From Sphingobacterium rhinopitheci (GTDB lineage: Bacteria > Bacteroidota > Bacteroidia > Sphingobacteriales > Sphingobacteriaceae), in contig NZ_JADEYQ010000008.1 in NCBI RefSeq assembly GCF_022627575.1, positions 62,001 to 126,000 on the forward strand: 64,000 bases of DNA, in the 5' to 3' direction. Position 1 is the first letter of the stretch. Every line of letters starts with the position of its first letter. A model generated the notes under the pieces. The model saw nothing but the letters and a program-made list of their open reading frames with translations, did not search any database and was not told where the DNA came from. The position numbers were made by a program, and so were the translations under genes. Of the stretch, positions 1-9,823 are shown in pieces.

Positions 1-1
1 T

Positions 2-1171
2 TTCTACGGTAATCCTTCTCAAGATATTAAGTTGGTTGGCGTTACGGGTACAAATGGTAAAACGACTGTTGCTACATTATTATTCAATTTATTCACTCAG
101 TTAGGATATCAAGTAGGTTTATTGTCTACGGTAGAAAATAAAATTGGAGCGCGTATAATTCCAGCTACGCATACTACTCCTGATCCTATAGCTCTAAATG
201 CGTTGTTGCGTGATATGGTAGAGGAAGGCTGTGATTATTGTTTCATGGAAGTAAGCTCTCATGCTGTGGTACAGCAGCGTATTGCTGGTTTAAGGTTTGC
301 AGGTGGAATATTTACAAATATTACCCACGATCATCTTGATTTTCATGGAACTTTTGATAATTATATCAAGGCTAAAAAGAAATTTTTTGATGACTTGGAT
401 GGTTACGCTTTCGCACTTACGAATGCCGATGACAAAAATGGCGCTATAATGTTACAGAATACTTTCGGACACCGCAAAACGTATGGTCTTCATAATGTAG
501 CAGATTTTAAAGCACGTATCGTTGAAAGTCATTTTGATGGTATGTTACTTCAGATTGATGGTCATGAAGTATGGGTGAAATTGGTTGGCGGATTCAATGC
601 TTATAATATATTGGCAGTCTACGGTGCAGCAATTTTACTAGAACAAGAGACATTAAAAGTGTTAACCGCTTTAAGTGAGATATCTGGGGCTGAAGGACGT
701 TTTGAAACTATTCGCTCACCAAAAGGTGTATTTGCAATCGTTGATTATGCACATACGCCAGATGCAGTTGATAATGTGTTGACAACTATTAAAGGCTTAA
801 AAGGCGCTGGTCAGCAGGTTATTACAGTGTTGGGCTGTGGTGGGGATAGAGATAAAACGAAAAGACCAGAGATGGCTAAAGTGGCATTGAGATATAGTGA
901 TAAGTTGATAATAACGTCTGATAATCCTAGAACTGAAGATCCTTTGCAAATTATTAGGGATATGGAAGCTGGGGTAGCAGTAGATAAAAAGAAAAATTGT
1001 TTTAGTATTTCTGATAGAAAAGAGGCTATTCGAGCTGCTTGTCACCTTGCAGCACCTGGTGATATTGTACTAGTAGCTGGTAAGGGGCATGAAAAATATC
1101 AGGAAATACAGGGGATACGTCATCATTTTGATGATAGAGAAGAATTAGAAAAAACATTTAACGAAGAGTAA
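2..1171 (+). CDS. murE: UDP-MurNAc-tripeptide synthetase MurE (5' part lies outside the window)
   Basis: MurE is the cytoplasmic ligase that adds the third stem-peptide amino acid to UDP-MurNAc-L-Ala-D-Glu, using ATP. The open frame runs in from base 2, so about 100 N-terminal residues of the usual ~490 are missing; 389 are visible. The ATP P-loop GTNGKTT lies near the left edge, followed by the Mur central-domain motif [13 protein letters not shown]. The DNPR motif (bases 920-931) is the known signature of MurE enzymes that load meso-diaminopimelate, so the cell wall is predicted to be DAP-type. It is followed after 5 bases by mraY and is part of the dcw operon. The truncation is a window-edge effect, not a broken gene. 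Confidence 0.97.
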   Translation, partial: FYGNPSQDIKLVGVTGTNGKTTVATLLFNLFTQLGYQVGLLSTVENKIGARIIPATHTTPDPIALNALLRDMVEEGCDYCFMEVSSHAVVQQRIAGLRFAGGIFTNITHDHLDFHGTFDNYIKAKKKFFDDLDGYAFALTNADDKNGAIMLQNTFGHRKTYGLHNVADFKARIVESHFDGMLLQIDGHEVWVKLVGGFNAYNILAVYGAAILLEQETLKVLTALSEISGAEGRFETIRSPKGVFAIVDYAHTPDAVDNVLTTIKGLKGAGQQVITVLGCGGDRDKTKRPEMAKVALRYSDKLIITSDNPRTEDPLQIIRDMEAGVAVDKKKNCFSISDRKEAIRAACHLAAPGDIVLVAGKGHEKYQEIQGIRHHFDDREELEKTFNEE

Positions 1172-1176
1172 TAAGG

Positions 1177-2421
1177 ATGTTATATTATTTATTCAATTGG
1201 TTGCAAGAGCATTTTTATATTCCAGGAGCTGGATTAATGCAATATATTTCTTTCCGTACAGCAATGGCTGTGATTGTTTCATTAATCATTACTACTGTTT
1301 ATGGAGGTCGATTAATTCAATTGTTGCATAAAAAGCAAGTTGGTGAAACTATACGTGATTTAGGTTTAGAAGGCGAAAAGGAAAAGAAAGGAACACCTAC
1401 GATGGGTGGTTTAATTATCATTGCTGGTATTCTGATTCCTACATTTTTGTTCGCAAAATTAAGTAATATATATATTATCATTATGATTGTTACCACTTTG
1501 TGGATGGGGGCAATCGGCTTTTTGGATGATTATATCAAAGTATTCCGCAAGAATAAAGAAGGTTTAGCGGGTAGATTTAAGATCGTTGGGCAAGTGGGTT
1601 TAGGTACTTTGATTGCTATCACGATGTATTTTCACCCTGATATTGTGGTGCGTGAGCAAGTAACAAGTCCTACGTCGTCTATCCCTGTAGAGGTTATTAT
1701 AAACCCGCAAACTGGTGAACATACATATGCTGAAAATGTAAAATCTACGAAGACAAATATTCCTTTTTATAAGAATAATGAGTTTGATTATTCAAAAGTA
1801 TTGGATGTTTTTGGTTTGGAAGGAAAATGGATAACATTTGGATTGTTTTTAGTAGTTGTCGTATTTATTGTTACCGCAGTTTCTAATGGAGCAAATATTA
1901 CGGATGGTATTGATGGACTCGCAACGGGAACTTCTGCTATTATCGGTATTACTTTGGCTATTCTTGCCTACGTATCGGGTAATATTGTATTCTCTGATTA
2001 TTTGAATATCATGTACATTCCAAATTCAGGGGAGTTAGTGATTTTTGCCGGTGCTTTTATTGGTGCATGTACAGGTTTCTTGTGGTACAATGCCTATCCT
2101 GCTCAAGTATTTATGGGAGATACTGGTTCATTGACTATAGGTGGTATTATAGCAGCATTTGCTATTTTAATTCGTAAAGAGTTATTGATTCCTATTTTGT
2201 GTGGTGTATTTCTTATTGAGAATATTTCGGTACTCATGCAGGTTTCTTATTTTAAGTATACGAAGAAAAAATTGGGTGAAGGAAAACGTATTTTCTTGAT
2301 GGCTCCTTTGCATCATCATTATCAGAAAAAGGGATACCATGAAGCGAAGATTGTTACGCGTTTTGTAATTATAGGAGTAATACTGGCTATTTTGACAATT
2401 GTTACTTTAAAAATACGATAA
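1177..2421 (+). CDS. mraY: Phospho-N-acetylmuramoyl-pentapeptide transferase MraY
   Basis: MraY is the integral membrane enzyme that transfers phospho-MurNAc-pentapeptide to undecaprenyl phosphate, giving lipid I. About ten hydrophobic segments are visible. The family aspartate motifs are present: [20 protein letters not shown] and MGDTGSL, plus the histidine-rich [12 protein letters not shown] near the C-terminus. At 414 residues it is longer than the ~360 of proteobacterial MraY. The extra length is a hydrophilic insert around residues 155-205, which I understand to be usual in Bacteroidota. The ATG at 1177 follows murE by 5 bases, and the stop codon overlaps the murD ATG (TAATG), indicating translational coupling. 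Confidence 0.97.
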   Translation: MLYYLFNWLQEHFYIPGAGLMQYISFRTAMAVIVSLIITTVYGGRLIQLLHKKQVGETIRDLGLEGEKEKKGTPTMGGLIIIAGILIPTFLFAKLSNIYIIIMIVTTLWMGAIGFLDDYIKVFRKNKEGLAGRFKIVGQVGLGTLIAITMYFHPDIVVREQVTSPTSSIPVEVIINPQTGEHTYAENVKSTKTNIPFYKNNEFDYSKVLDVFGLEGKWITFGLFLVVVVFIVTAVSNGANITDGIDGLATGTSAIIGITLAILAYVSGNIVFSDYLNIMYIPNSGELVIFAGAFIGACTGFLWYNAYPAQVFMGDTGSLTIGGIIAAFAILIRKELLIPILCGVFLIENISVLMQVSYFKYTKKKLGEGKRIFLMAPLHHHYQKKGYHEAKIVTRFVIIGVILAILTIVTLKIR

Positions 2422-3794
2422 TGGGAAATATTGCACATACATATTATCCACAACAAGGTCGACTAGTAATTTTAGGTGCTGGTGAAAGTGGCGTTGGAGC
2501 AGCTATCCTTGGTAAAGATAAAGGCTTTGATGTTTTTGTTTCGGATATGGGTAACATAGCGGATAGTTATAAAAATAAGCTAGATCAAGAAAATATACAA
2601 TTTGAATCGGGTAAGCATACGCATGATTTAATTATCAATGCGGCACTTGTAGTCAAAAGCCCTGGAATTCCAGAAAAAGCGCCATTGATAGTAGAACTTC
2701 GTTCTCTAGGCATTCCTGTGATCTCTGAAATTGAATTTGCAGCACAATATACAGATGCTAAATTAATTTGTATTACAGGATCTAATGGTAAATCCACCAC
2801 CACAATGTTGACATACTATATGTTAAAAAATGGAGGTTTGAATGTGGGTTTAGCAGGGAATATAGGAAAGAGTTTTGCGTATCAGGTAGCTAGAGAAAAT
2901 TTTGATACATATGTGCTGGAGATTTCCAGTTTTATGTTGGATGATATGTATCATTTTCGTGCCGACGTAGCTGTTATTTTGAATATCACACCTGATCATT
3001 TGGATAGATACGATTATAACATGGACAACTATGTTAATTCTAAATTTAGAATGATACAGAACCAAACGGAGGCTGATTATTTTATTTATTTGGCAGATGA
3101 TGAAGAGACGGTTAAGGCTTTACAGAGATTTTATATAAAGGCTCTGCAACTGCCTATGTCTCAAGAAAAAGAAGTAGTGCCAGGTGCATTTTTGAATAAG
3201 GAGAATAATATTATTATTAACATACCTAAGAGGGAGATTTTTGCGATGAATATTGAAGAGTTATCATTACAAGGTAGACATAATGTCTACAATAGTATGG
3301 CGTCAGGTTTAATTGCAAAAGTGCAAGATCTTCGTAACCAAATAGTAAAAGATAGCATGGGTTCTTATGTTAATATAGCCCATCGCTTAGAGCATATTGG
3401 GTATATCGGTGGTGTTAATTATATTAATGATTCTAAAGCAACAAATGTTAATTCTGTATGGTATGCTTTAGAAAGCTTCTCAACGGATATTGTTTTATTA
3501 TTAGGTGGTGTTGATAAAGGAAATGATTACGAGATGCTACGTGATCTAGTGAAAGATAAAGTAAAAGCTATCGTGTGTATTGGTAAGGATACTTCACGTA
3601 TTCATGATGCCTTTGAAGATGATGTTGAAATAATTGTAAACAGTTCTTCGATGAAGGATGCCGTTCAAATTGCCTCTCATTTAGCTTCTAAAGGTGATAC
3701 AGTATTATTATCTCCTGCTTGTGCAAGTTTTGACTGGTTCAAAAATTATGAAGATAGAGGTGATAAATTTAAAGAAGCAGTAATGGCTTTGTAA
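2421..3794 (+). CDS. murD: UDP-N-acetylmuramoyl-L-alanine--D-glutamate ligase MurD
   Basis: MurD is the cytoplasmic Mur ligase that adds D-glutamate to UDP-MurNAc-L-alanine. The N-terminal nucleotide-binding segment carries LGAGESGVGAA. The ATP loop GSNGKSTTT lies near residue 117, the central-domain motif NITPDHLDRY near 190, and the C-terminal DSKATNVNSV and LLLGGVDKGNDY motifs are typical. Length (457) fits the family. The start overlaps the mraY stop by one base, and ftsW follows after 13 bases. No anomaly was seen. Confidence 0.96.
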   Translation: MGNIAHTYYPQQGRLVILGAGESGVGAAILGKDKGFDVFVSDMGNIADSYKNKLDQENIQFESGKHTHDLIINAALVVKSPGIPEKAPLIVELRSLGIPVISEIEFAAQYTDAKLICITGSNGKSTTTMLTYYMLKNGGLNVGLAGNIGKSFAYQVARENFDTYVLEISSFMLDDMYHFRADVAVILNITPDHLDRYDYNMDNYVNSKFRMIQNQTEADYFIYLADDEETVKALQRFYIKALQLPMSQEKEVVPGAFLNKENNIIINIPKREIFAMNIEELSLQGRHNVYNSMASGLIAKVQDLRNQIVKDSMGSYVNIAHRLEHIGYIGGVNYINDSKATNVNSVWYALESFSTDIVLLLGGVDKGNDYEMLRDLVKDKVKAIVCIGKDTSRIHDAFEDDVEIIVNSSSMKDAVQIASHLASKGDTVLLSPACASFDWFKNYEDRGDKFKEAVMAL

Positions 3795-3807
3795 TATATA
3801 GCTCCAT

Positions 3808-5013
3808 ATGGAACACGTATTTTCAAAATTAAAAGGCGATAAATGGATTTGGATCATTGTGATAATATTATCAGGATGGTCTTTGCTTGCGGTATATAGT
3901 TCGGTGGGTACTTTGGCATATAAAGAGGGCAAAGGAACAGAATTGTATTTGGTAAAGCATTTTGCTATTATCGCTGTTGGTTTAGGATTGATGTATTTGT
4001 CTCATAAATTGGATTATAAGTGGTACGCAGGTATTTCTAAAATATTGATGATTATTACCATTCCTTTGTTGTTTTATACTTTGGTATTCGGTAATACGGT
4101 AAATGATGCTTCTCGTTGGGTTACTATACCTGTGATAAATCAAACTTTTCAAACTTCAGATTTAGCTAAGCTGGCATTGATTACTTTTTTAGCACGTATG
4201 CTTTCTCGCAAACAAGAAGATATAAAAGATGTTAAGAAATCTTTTATACCTATTATGGGGGCTGTTTTTATGGTGTTTGTTTTAATCGCATTAGCTAATC
4301 TTTCGACTGCTTTAATGCTTTTCGGAACCAGTGTGTTGTTATTAATTATAGGGCGTGTAGATATCAAGCAAATCGGTATTGTATGTATTGGAGGTGCTAT
4401 ACTACTTTCTTTAGTTATGTTATTAGGACCACGACGTGCAACATATTTAAGCCGTATTAAAGGGTATTTTGACACGGAAGCTGTAACGAAATCTAATATC
4501 CCATTTCAAGAAGATAAAAATTTCCAAGCAAATAACGCAAAGATAGCAATTGCTACAGGTGGATTGTTTGGTAAAGGGCCTGGAAATAGCGTGCAGCGTA
4601 ATGTTCTTCCACATCCTTATTCCGATTTTATATTTGCGATTATAATTGAAGAGTATGGAACGATTGGGGGCGCTATCTTATTGGCTTTATATTTGGCCTT
4701 GATGTATAGATGTATTCGAATAGTAACGATGAGTCCTCGAGCATTTGGTGCTTTCTTAGCTGCAGGATTAGGATTTAGTTTGACGATACAAGCGTTGGCA
4801 AATATGGCAGTAGCTGTAGGATTGGGGCCCGTAACTGGGGTTCCTTTACCATTAGTCAGTATGGGAGGTACTTCTATATTATTTACTTCTGTAGCGTTAG
4901 GTATTATATTATCTGTAAGTAGAAATATCGAAGAGTTAAAAAGTAACGAGGAATTACAAGAAGACGTAAAACCAATAAGAAGCCCTAAAAAGGTGGTAGT
5001 TGGTTCTATATAA
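3808..5013 (+). CDS. ftsW: Peptidoglycan glycosyltransferase FtsW (SEDS family)
   Basis: FtsW is a polytopic SEDS protein that polymerises septal lipid II together with a class B penicillin-binding protein. The frame is dominated by about ten hydrophobic helices. Family hallmarks include the GPGNSVQRNVLPHPYSDFIF stretch, IIEEYGTIGG in the large periplasmic loop, and the C-terminal PLPLVSMGGTSILFT motif. Length (401) is normal. It lies between murD and murG, the usual position of ftsW rather than rodA, which decides the paralogue. The C-terminal ~30 residues are hydrophilic and basic, probably a cytoplasmic tail. Confidence 0.95.
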   Translation: MEHVFSKLKGDKWIWIIVIILSGWSLLAVYSSVGTLAYKEGKGTELYLVKHFAIIAVGLGLMYLSHKLDYKWYAGISKILMIITIPLLFYTLVFGNTVNDASRWVTIPVINQTFQTSDLAKLALITFLARMLSRKQEDIKDVKKSFIPIMGAVFMVFVLIALANLSTALMLFGTSVLLLIIGRVDIKQIGIVCIGGAILLSLVMLLGPRRATYLSRIKGYFDTEAVTKSNIPFQEDKNFQANNAKIAIATGGLFGKGPGNSVQRNVLPHPYSDFIFAIIIEEYGTIGGAILLALYLALMYRCIRIVTMSPRAFGAFLAAGLGFSLTIQALANMAVAVGLGPVTGVPLPLVSMGGTSILFTSVALGIILSVSRNIEELKSNEELQEDVKPIRSPKKVVVGSI

Positions 5014-5025
5014 TATTAATTAAAG

Positions 5026-6126
5026 ATGGCGAACAAAGTAATCATTAGTGGAGGTGGTACAGGAGGACATATTTTTCCTGCGATTGCGATAGCGAATGCG
5101 TTACGTCGTATCCAACCGGATATTGAAATACTATTTGTAGGTGCTAATGGTAAGATGGAAATGGAAAAAGTTCCTGCTGCCGGTTACCAAATTGTTGGTT
5201 TAGATATTCAGGGATTAAATAGGAAGTCATTAATTAAAAATTTGGCTTTGCCGCTAAAGATGTTAAAGAGTTTAGTGAAGGCAAGACAAATCATTAAAGA
5301 TTTTGAAGCAGACGTGGCAGTAGGTGTTGGTGGTTATGCTTCTGGACCATTATTGATGATGGCCAATATGATTGGTTTGCCAACGCTTATTCAAGAACAA
5401 AATTCTTTCGCAGGAAAGACAAATAAAAGTCTTGGCCGCAAGGCTAAAAAAGTATGTGTCGCTTACGATGGGATGGATAAGTTTTTTTCAGCGGATAAAG
5501 TAATGTTAACAGGAAACCCTATTCGTCGTACTTCGGTAGATATTCAGGGTAAACGATCGGAGGCATTGAGGAGTTTCGGATTTGCAGAAGATAAAAAAAC
5601 TATTCTTGTGACAGGAGGTAGTTTAGGTGCTGGTACATTGAATGACTGTGTAAAGCAAAATATTCAAACCTTAGTAGATGCTGATATTCAAGTAATATGG
5701 CAATGTGGTGGATATTATTATGATACATTACAAGCGGAGTTAGGAAATAAGTTGCCTAATACTATTAAGTTAATGCCTTTCTTACAAAGAATGGATTATG
5801 CATACGCTGCTGCTGATTTAATCGTCGCTAGGGCGGGTGCAGGCACTATTTCTGAGTTGTGTGTTGTAGGTAAGCCTATAATATTAGTGCCTTCGCCAAA
5901 TGTAGCAGAAGATCATCAAACCAAGAATGCAATGGCCTTGGTAAATAAGGAAGCTGCTATTATGGTAAAAGATATAGAAGCTAAGGACGTGTTAATAGGT
6001 AAGGCAATAGCATTGCTTAATAATGAGTCTCAATGTGTACAGTTAAGTGATAATATCAAAAAATTAGCCTTATTGGATGCTGATGAGGTTATCGCTTTAG
6101 AAGTTTTGAAATTGATAAATAAATAA
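5026..6126 (+). CDS. murG: Lipid II synthase MurG (UDP-GlcNAc transferase)
   Basis: MurG is a peripheral inner-membrane GT-B glycosyltransferase that adds GlcNAc to lipid I to make lipid II. The N-terminal glycine loop GGGTGGHIFPA starts at residue 9. The second loop TGGSLGAGTLN lies mid-protein, and the UDP-GlcNAc-binding region contains ARAGAGTISELCVVGKP and the PSPNVAEDHQTKNA stretch. Length (366) matches the family. It lies 12 bases after ftsW and 1 base before murC, so it is co-transcribed within the dcw operon. Confidence 0.97.
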   Translation: MANKVIISGGGTGGHIFPAIAIANALRRIQPDIEILFVGANGKMEMEKVPAAGYQIVGLDIQGLNRKSLIKNLALPLKMLKSLVKARQIIKDFEADVAVGVGGYASGPLLMMANMIGLPTLIQEQNSFAGKTNKSLGRKAKKVCVAYDGMDKFFSADKVMLTGNPIRRTSVDIQGKRSEALRSFGFAEDKKTILVTGGSLGAGTLNDCVKQNIQTLVDADIQVIWQCGGYYYDTLQAELGNKLPNTIKLMPFLQRMDYAYAAADLIVARAGAGTISELCVVGKPIILVPSPNVAEDHQTKNAMALVNKEAAIMVKDIEAKDVLIGKAIALLNNESQCVQLSDNIKKLALLDADEVIALEVLKLINK

Positions 6127-6127
6127 T

Positions 6128-7480
6128 ATGAATATCGATAAAGTAAAACAAGTCTATTTATTAGGAGTCGGTGGTATCGGCATGAGTGGGCTTGCACGCT
6201 ATTTTCATCAGTTGGGATGTGCCGTTTTTGGATATGACAAAACAGAAACTGAATTGACGGAAACATTAGTACGTGAGGGTATTTCAGTTATTTATGAAGA
6301 TAATATAAGTCTTATACCAGAAGCATTTTTAAAACCTTCTAATGAGGCTTTAGTAATTTTTACTCCTGCCGTTCCTAAGGATCTAAAAATTAAAAATGAG
6401 TTATTAGTAAGAGGCTTTGAGTTATTTAAGCGTTCGCAAGTATTAGGTTTTATAAGTGCTAGCCGTTTTACGATTGGTGTTGCGGGAACGCATGGCAAGA
6501 CTACTACTTCTACGATGATAGCACATATTCTCAAAGATACAGGCTATGATTGTTCTGCTTTTTTAGGAGGTATTAGTTCTAATTATAATACCAATGTATT
6601 ATTCGGGGATAATAATGTTGTCGTTGTAGAAGCGGATGAATATGATCGTTCTTTTTTGACATTACATCCAAATATTGCTGTGGTTACTTCTGCAGATGCG
6701 GATCACTTAGATATCTATGGTGATGCTTCAAGTTTGATTGATTCATTCAAAATGTATCTTGACCGTGTGGTAGATGGAGGTACGCGTATTGTAAAATCAG
6801 GCTTACCATTTGCAGGTGATATTTCATATACACGCGAAGGTGAAGCGGATGCACACGGTGCAAATGTTCAAGTGATAGATGGCGAGTTTCACTTTGATTA
6901 TATCAAAGAAGATATTGTTATCCCTAATATTAGACTAGGGATCCCAGGATTACATAATGTTGAAAATGCGGTAGCAGCTATTACGGTAGCTTTATTATTA
7001 GGTATTGATCAAGATAAGATTGTTACTGCTTTAGGAAATTTTAAAGGGGCTAAACGTCGTTTTGAATATGTAGTGAGAACTGCAGATCATGTTTATATCG
7101 ATGATTATGCCCATCACCCGGAGGAATTAAGAGCTTTTTTAAGTTCTATGCGTAAACTATATCCAACCAAAAAATTAACCGTGGTATTTCAACCTCATTT
7201 ATTCACTAGAACACGTGATTTTAGTGATGGCTTTGCTGAAGTACTAGGGATGGCGGATGAGTTATTATTAATGGATATTTACCCTGCACGTGAATTACCT
7301 ATTGAAGGTGTTACTTCATTATGGTTGTTAGATAAGGTAAATTTAGATAAGAAGAGAATTGTTTCCCCTACTGATATTTTACAATTTGTAGCGGATGAAA
7401 ATCCCGAATTAATTGTAACAGTAGGTGCAGGTGATATAGATCGTTTGGTGAAACCAATCAAGGCTATTTTAGAAAAGTAG
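6128..7480 (+). CDS. murC: UDP-N-acetylmuramate--L-alanine ligase MurC
   Basis: MurC is the first Mur ligase, adding L-alanine to UDP-MurNAc in the cytoplasm. It shows the N-terminal Rossmann motif LGVGGIGMSGLA, the ATP loop GTHGKTTT near residue 120, EADEYDRSF, and the C-terminal DDYAHHPEELRAFL and VFQPHLFTRTRDF motifs. At 450 residues it is of normal length. No D-Ala-D-Ala ligase (ddl) follows; instead ftsQ begins one base after the stop codon. Confidence 0.97.
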   Translation: MNIDKVKQVYLLGVGGIGMSGLARYFHQLGCAVFGYDKTETELTETLVREGISVIYEDNISLIPEAFLKPSNEALVIFTPAVPKDLKIKNELLVRGFELFKRSQVLGFISASRFTIGVAGTHGKTTTSTMIAHILKDTGYDCSAFLGGISSNYNTNVLFGDNNVVVVEADEYDRSFLTLHPNIAVVTSADADHLDIYGDASSLIDSFKMYLDRVVDGGTRIVKSGLPFAGDISYTREGEADAHGANVQVIDGEFHFDYIKEDIVIPNIRLGIPGLHNVENAVAAITVALLLGIDQDKIVTALGNFKGAKRRFEYVVRTADHVYIDDYAHHPEELRAFLSSMRKLYPTKKLTVVFQPHLFTRTRDFSDGFAEVLGMADELLLMDIYPARELPIEGVTSLWLLDKVNLDKKRIVSPTDILQFVADENPELIVTVGAGDIDRLVKPIKAILEK

Positions 7481-7481
7481 T

Positions 7482-8300
7482 ATGAAGAATATCAGATGGA
7501 GCATAGTTTTTTACACTTTCTTGGGCATATCGACGCTTGGTGGATTGGCTATGTTGATGAGTCTGGTAGCTGACAAGGATGCGTCTCAAAAGTGTGTTTC
7601 CTTACGTGTATCTGTCGAAGGAGGAGAAACATTTATTGATCAAAATGATATTTCTAAAATGATTAATAATCAATTTGGAGCTGTGGTCGATAAAAATCTT
7701 AATGCCATTAAGATGGAGCAAATTGAACGTGAAATTGAGAAACTGCCTTACGTCTCTAAAGCTGAAGTACATGCAGATATGGATGGTATACTTAATGTGA
7801 CTGTACAGCAACGTGAAGTGGTACTAAGAGTGATTAATAAGACGGGCCGTGAATTCTATGTTGATGGAAAAGGGAATAAGGTCCCCGTAACATTGAAGTA
7901 TGTGCCGCACGTGTTAGTAGCTAATGGTAATATTCAAGAAGGGTATAGTAAAGCGTTAGAATCTGTCGAATCTAATACAGTAAAGGATCTCATAAAGGTG
8001 GTGAATCGTGTTAAAGGGGATGTATTATGGGAAAACCAGATTGTGCAAATATATGTCAATGATCAAAAGGATATAGAATTGATACCAAGAGTAGGGAGTG
8101 AAACACTCGTAATTGGGTCAGCAGATTCTTTGGATGATAAATTAAGACGTTTGGAGATTTATTACAAGAATATTTTACCAAAAGTTGGGACTGAAGCATA
8201 TGGCAAGGTCAATGTAAAATATGGAGGACAAATTATTTGCGAAAGAAAAGATAACTGGGTTATGGATAGTTTGCAAATGAAAATTAATACGAAAAATTAA
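7482..8300 (+). CDS. ftsQ: Cell division protein FtsQ/DivIB-like
   Basis: This is a bitopic membrane protein placed exactly where ftsQ belongs, between murC and ftsA. Residues ~7-27 form one hydrophobic membrane anchor after a short positively charged N-terminus. Residues ~40-110 resemble a POTRA domain ending in EREIEKLPYVSKAEVHADMD, which is the characteristic FtsQ POTRA junction, then a beta-rich periplasmic part. FtsQ links the early and late divisome through FtsB/FtsL. Sequence conservation in this family is weak, so the name rests mainly on architecture and position. Confidence 0.88.
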   Translation: MKNIRWSIVFYTFLGISTLGGLAMLMSLVADKDASQKCVSLRVSVEGGETFIDQNDISKMINNQFGAVVDKNLNAIKMEQIEREIEKLPYVSKAEVHADMDGILNVTVQQREVVLRVINKTGREFYVDGKGNKVPVTLKYVPHVLVANGNIQEGYSKALESVESNTVKDLIKVVNRVKGDVLWENQIVQIYVNDQKDIELIPRVGSETLVIGSADSLDDKLRRLEIYYKNILPKVGTEAYGKVNVKYGGQIICERKDNWVMDSLQMKINTKN

Positions 8301-8322
8301 AATACAGCATAAAGTACAGCAT

Positions 8323-9687
8323 ATGAAACCAAGAATTACAGAAATTGAAAAAGATGGCCCAATTGTCGTAGGATTGGACATCGGGACAACAAAAATTTGC
8401 GTTACTGTTGGACGTCGTAGTGGTTCGAATAAAATAGAGTTATTAGGCGTAGGAAAAGCGGAGTCTGCAGGTGTAAACCGTGGAGTAGTCGCTAATATTC
8501 ATAAAACAGTGCAAAGTATTCGCGAAGCCGTCTCTTTAGCTGAGGGACAATCAAATGTGGATATTAAAGTTGTAAATATAGGTATTGCTGGCCAACATAT
8601 TAAGAGTATTCAACACAGAGGTATATTAACAAAAAGTGACGATGAAGAGATTGGACGCATTGATGTTGAGCGTTTGATATCAGATATGTACAAGTTGGTT
8701 TTGCCTCCTGGTGAAGAGATTATTCATGTATTGCCGCAGGAGTTTACCATAGATAATGAACCTGGTATTAAGGAACCAATCGGTATGGCGGGACGTCGTA
8801 TGGAAGCTAATTTTCATATCATTTCTGGCCGTGTAACCGATATAAAAAATATAAAAAAATGTGTGGACAATTCTGATTTAGAAGTGTCTGAGTTAGTATT
8901 AGAACCTCTTGCCTCATCTGAAGCTGTACTAGATCAAGAAGAGAAAATGGCAGGTGTTGTTTTAGTAGATATTGGTGGAGGTACTACTGATGTCGCTATT
9001 TTCCACGAAGGAATTATTCGTCATACTGCTGTAATTCCATTAGGAGGTAATATTGTTACGGAAGATATTCGTCAAGGCTGTGCTGTATTGAGGAATCAAG
9101 CCGAACAATTGAAAGTAAGATATGGCTCTGCTTTAGCGGATGAAAATAAAGAAAACGAAGTAATATGTGTACCAGGTATTCGTGGTCGCGATGCCAAAGA
9201 GATTTCTGTGAAAAATTTGGCTTATATTATTCAAGCTCGTATGGAAGAAATCATCGAGCATGTATATTATGAAATTAAATCTTCAGGATATGAAGATAAA
9301 TTGATCGCTGGTATTGTGATTACTGGTGGTGGTGCGCAGTTGAAGCATTTAGTACAGTTAGTTGAATATATTACAGGTATAGACTGTCGTATTGGATATC
9401 CTAACGAATATTTAGCAAAAACGGATATGCTCAACAAACAGACTTTCGAAGAAATGAAAAGCCCAATGTACGCTACGAGTGTAGGTCTTTTGATTAAAGG
9501 AATTTTATCTGTAGAAGAAGAAGAAGCAATATCTAGAGAGCGTGGCGTCAAGAAAACAGAAAAAGTACCGGTGAAAGAAATTGCTGATAAACAAAGTAAA
9601 AAAGAGAGTTGGTTTACAAAAATTATCTCTGAATTTATTAAGGATAATCAAGAAATTGATGATGATTCTTTCATTGGTAAAAAATAA
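8323..9687 (+). CDS. ftsA: Cell division protein FtsA (actin-like)
   Basis: FtsA is the actin-fold protein that tethers FtsZ to the membrane and recruits later divisome proteins. The phosphate-1 loop GLDIGTTKICVTVG starts near residue 18. The phosphate-2 loop VDIGGGTTDVAIF and the adenosine motif ITGGGAQLKHL follow in order. Length is 454, with a charged C-terminal tail after ~residue 400 that carries the likely membrane-targeting amphipathic segment (ESWFTKIISEFIKD). It lies 22 bases after ftsQ. A 136-base gap containing a strong stem-loop separates it from ftsZ. Confidence 0.97.
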   Translation: MKPRITEIEKDGPIVVGLDIGTTKICVTVGRRSGSNKIELLGVGKAESAGVNRGVVANIHKTVQSIREAVSLAEGQSNVDIKVVNIGIAGQHIKSIQHRGILTKSDDEEIGRIDVERLISDMYKLVLPPGEEIIHVLPQEFTIDNEPGIKEPIGMAGRRMEANFHIISGRVTDIKNIKKCVDNSDLEVSELVLEPLASSEAVLDQEEKMAGVVLVDIGGGTTDVAIFHEGIIRHTAVIPLGGNIVTEDIRQGCAVLRNQAEQLKVRYGSALADENKENEVICVPGIRGRDAKEISVKNLAYIIQARMEEIIEHVYYEIKSSGYEDKLIAGIVITGGGAQLKHLVQLVEYITGIDCRIGYPNEYLAKTDMLNKQTFEEMKSPMYATSVGLLIKGILSVEEEEAISRERGVKKTEKVPVKEIADKQSKKESWFTKIISEFIKDNQEIDDDSFIGKK

Positions 9688-9695
9688 TTTTCAAC

Positions 9696-9745
9696 ATTAA
9701 CAATACTTTTCCACATTTAAAGAAATGTGGAAAAGTATTGTTAAT
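9696..9745. other. Perfect 23-bp inverted repeat between ftsA and ftsZ
   Basis: Bases 9696-9718 and 9723-9745 are exact reverse complements around the four-base loop AAAG. The stem is A+T-rich with one GTGG/CCAC block and has no clear downstream T-run on +, so it is not a textbook terminator. It could attenuate read-through from ftsA or act as an RNA-processing or stability structure that sets ftsZ dosage. A TATATTTG (9745-9752) overlapping its right end resembles a -7 box, but I see no matching -33 element. Confidence 0.8.
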
Positions 9746-9823
9746 ATATTTGGTATTATTACATTAGAATTGTTGAGTTTGGGACGTATTTTAAGACTTA
9801 ACAATTCGTAAAAATAGGATATT

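Noticed and set aside
2-1171. Truncated murE as a broken gene
   Set aside because: The frame is open to the first bases of the window, so the missing N-terminus is the window edge.
2444-2452. DnaA box TTATCCACA and a possible origin of replication
   Set aside because: It is a single exact box inside the murD coding region with no cluster or AT-rich unwinding element; dnaA, dnaN and recF are absent.
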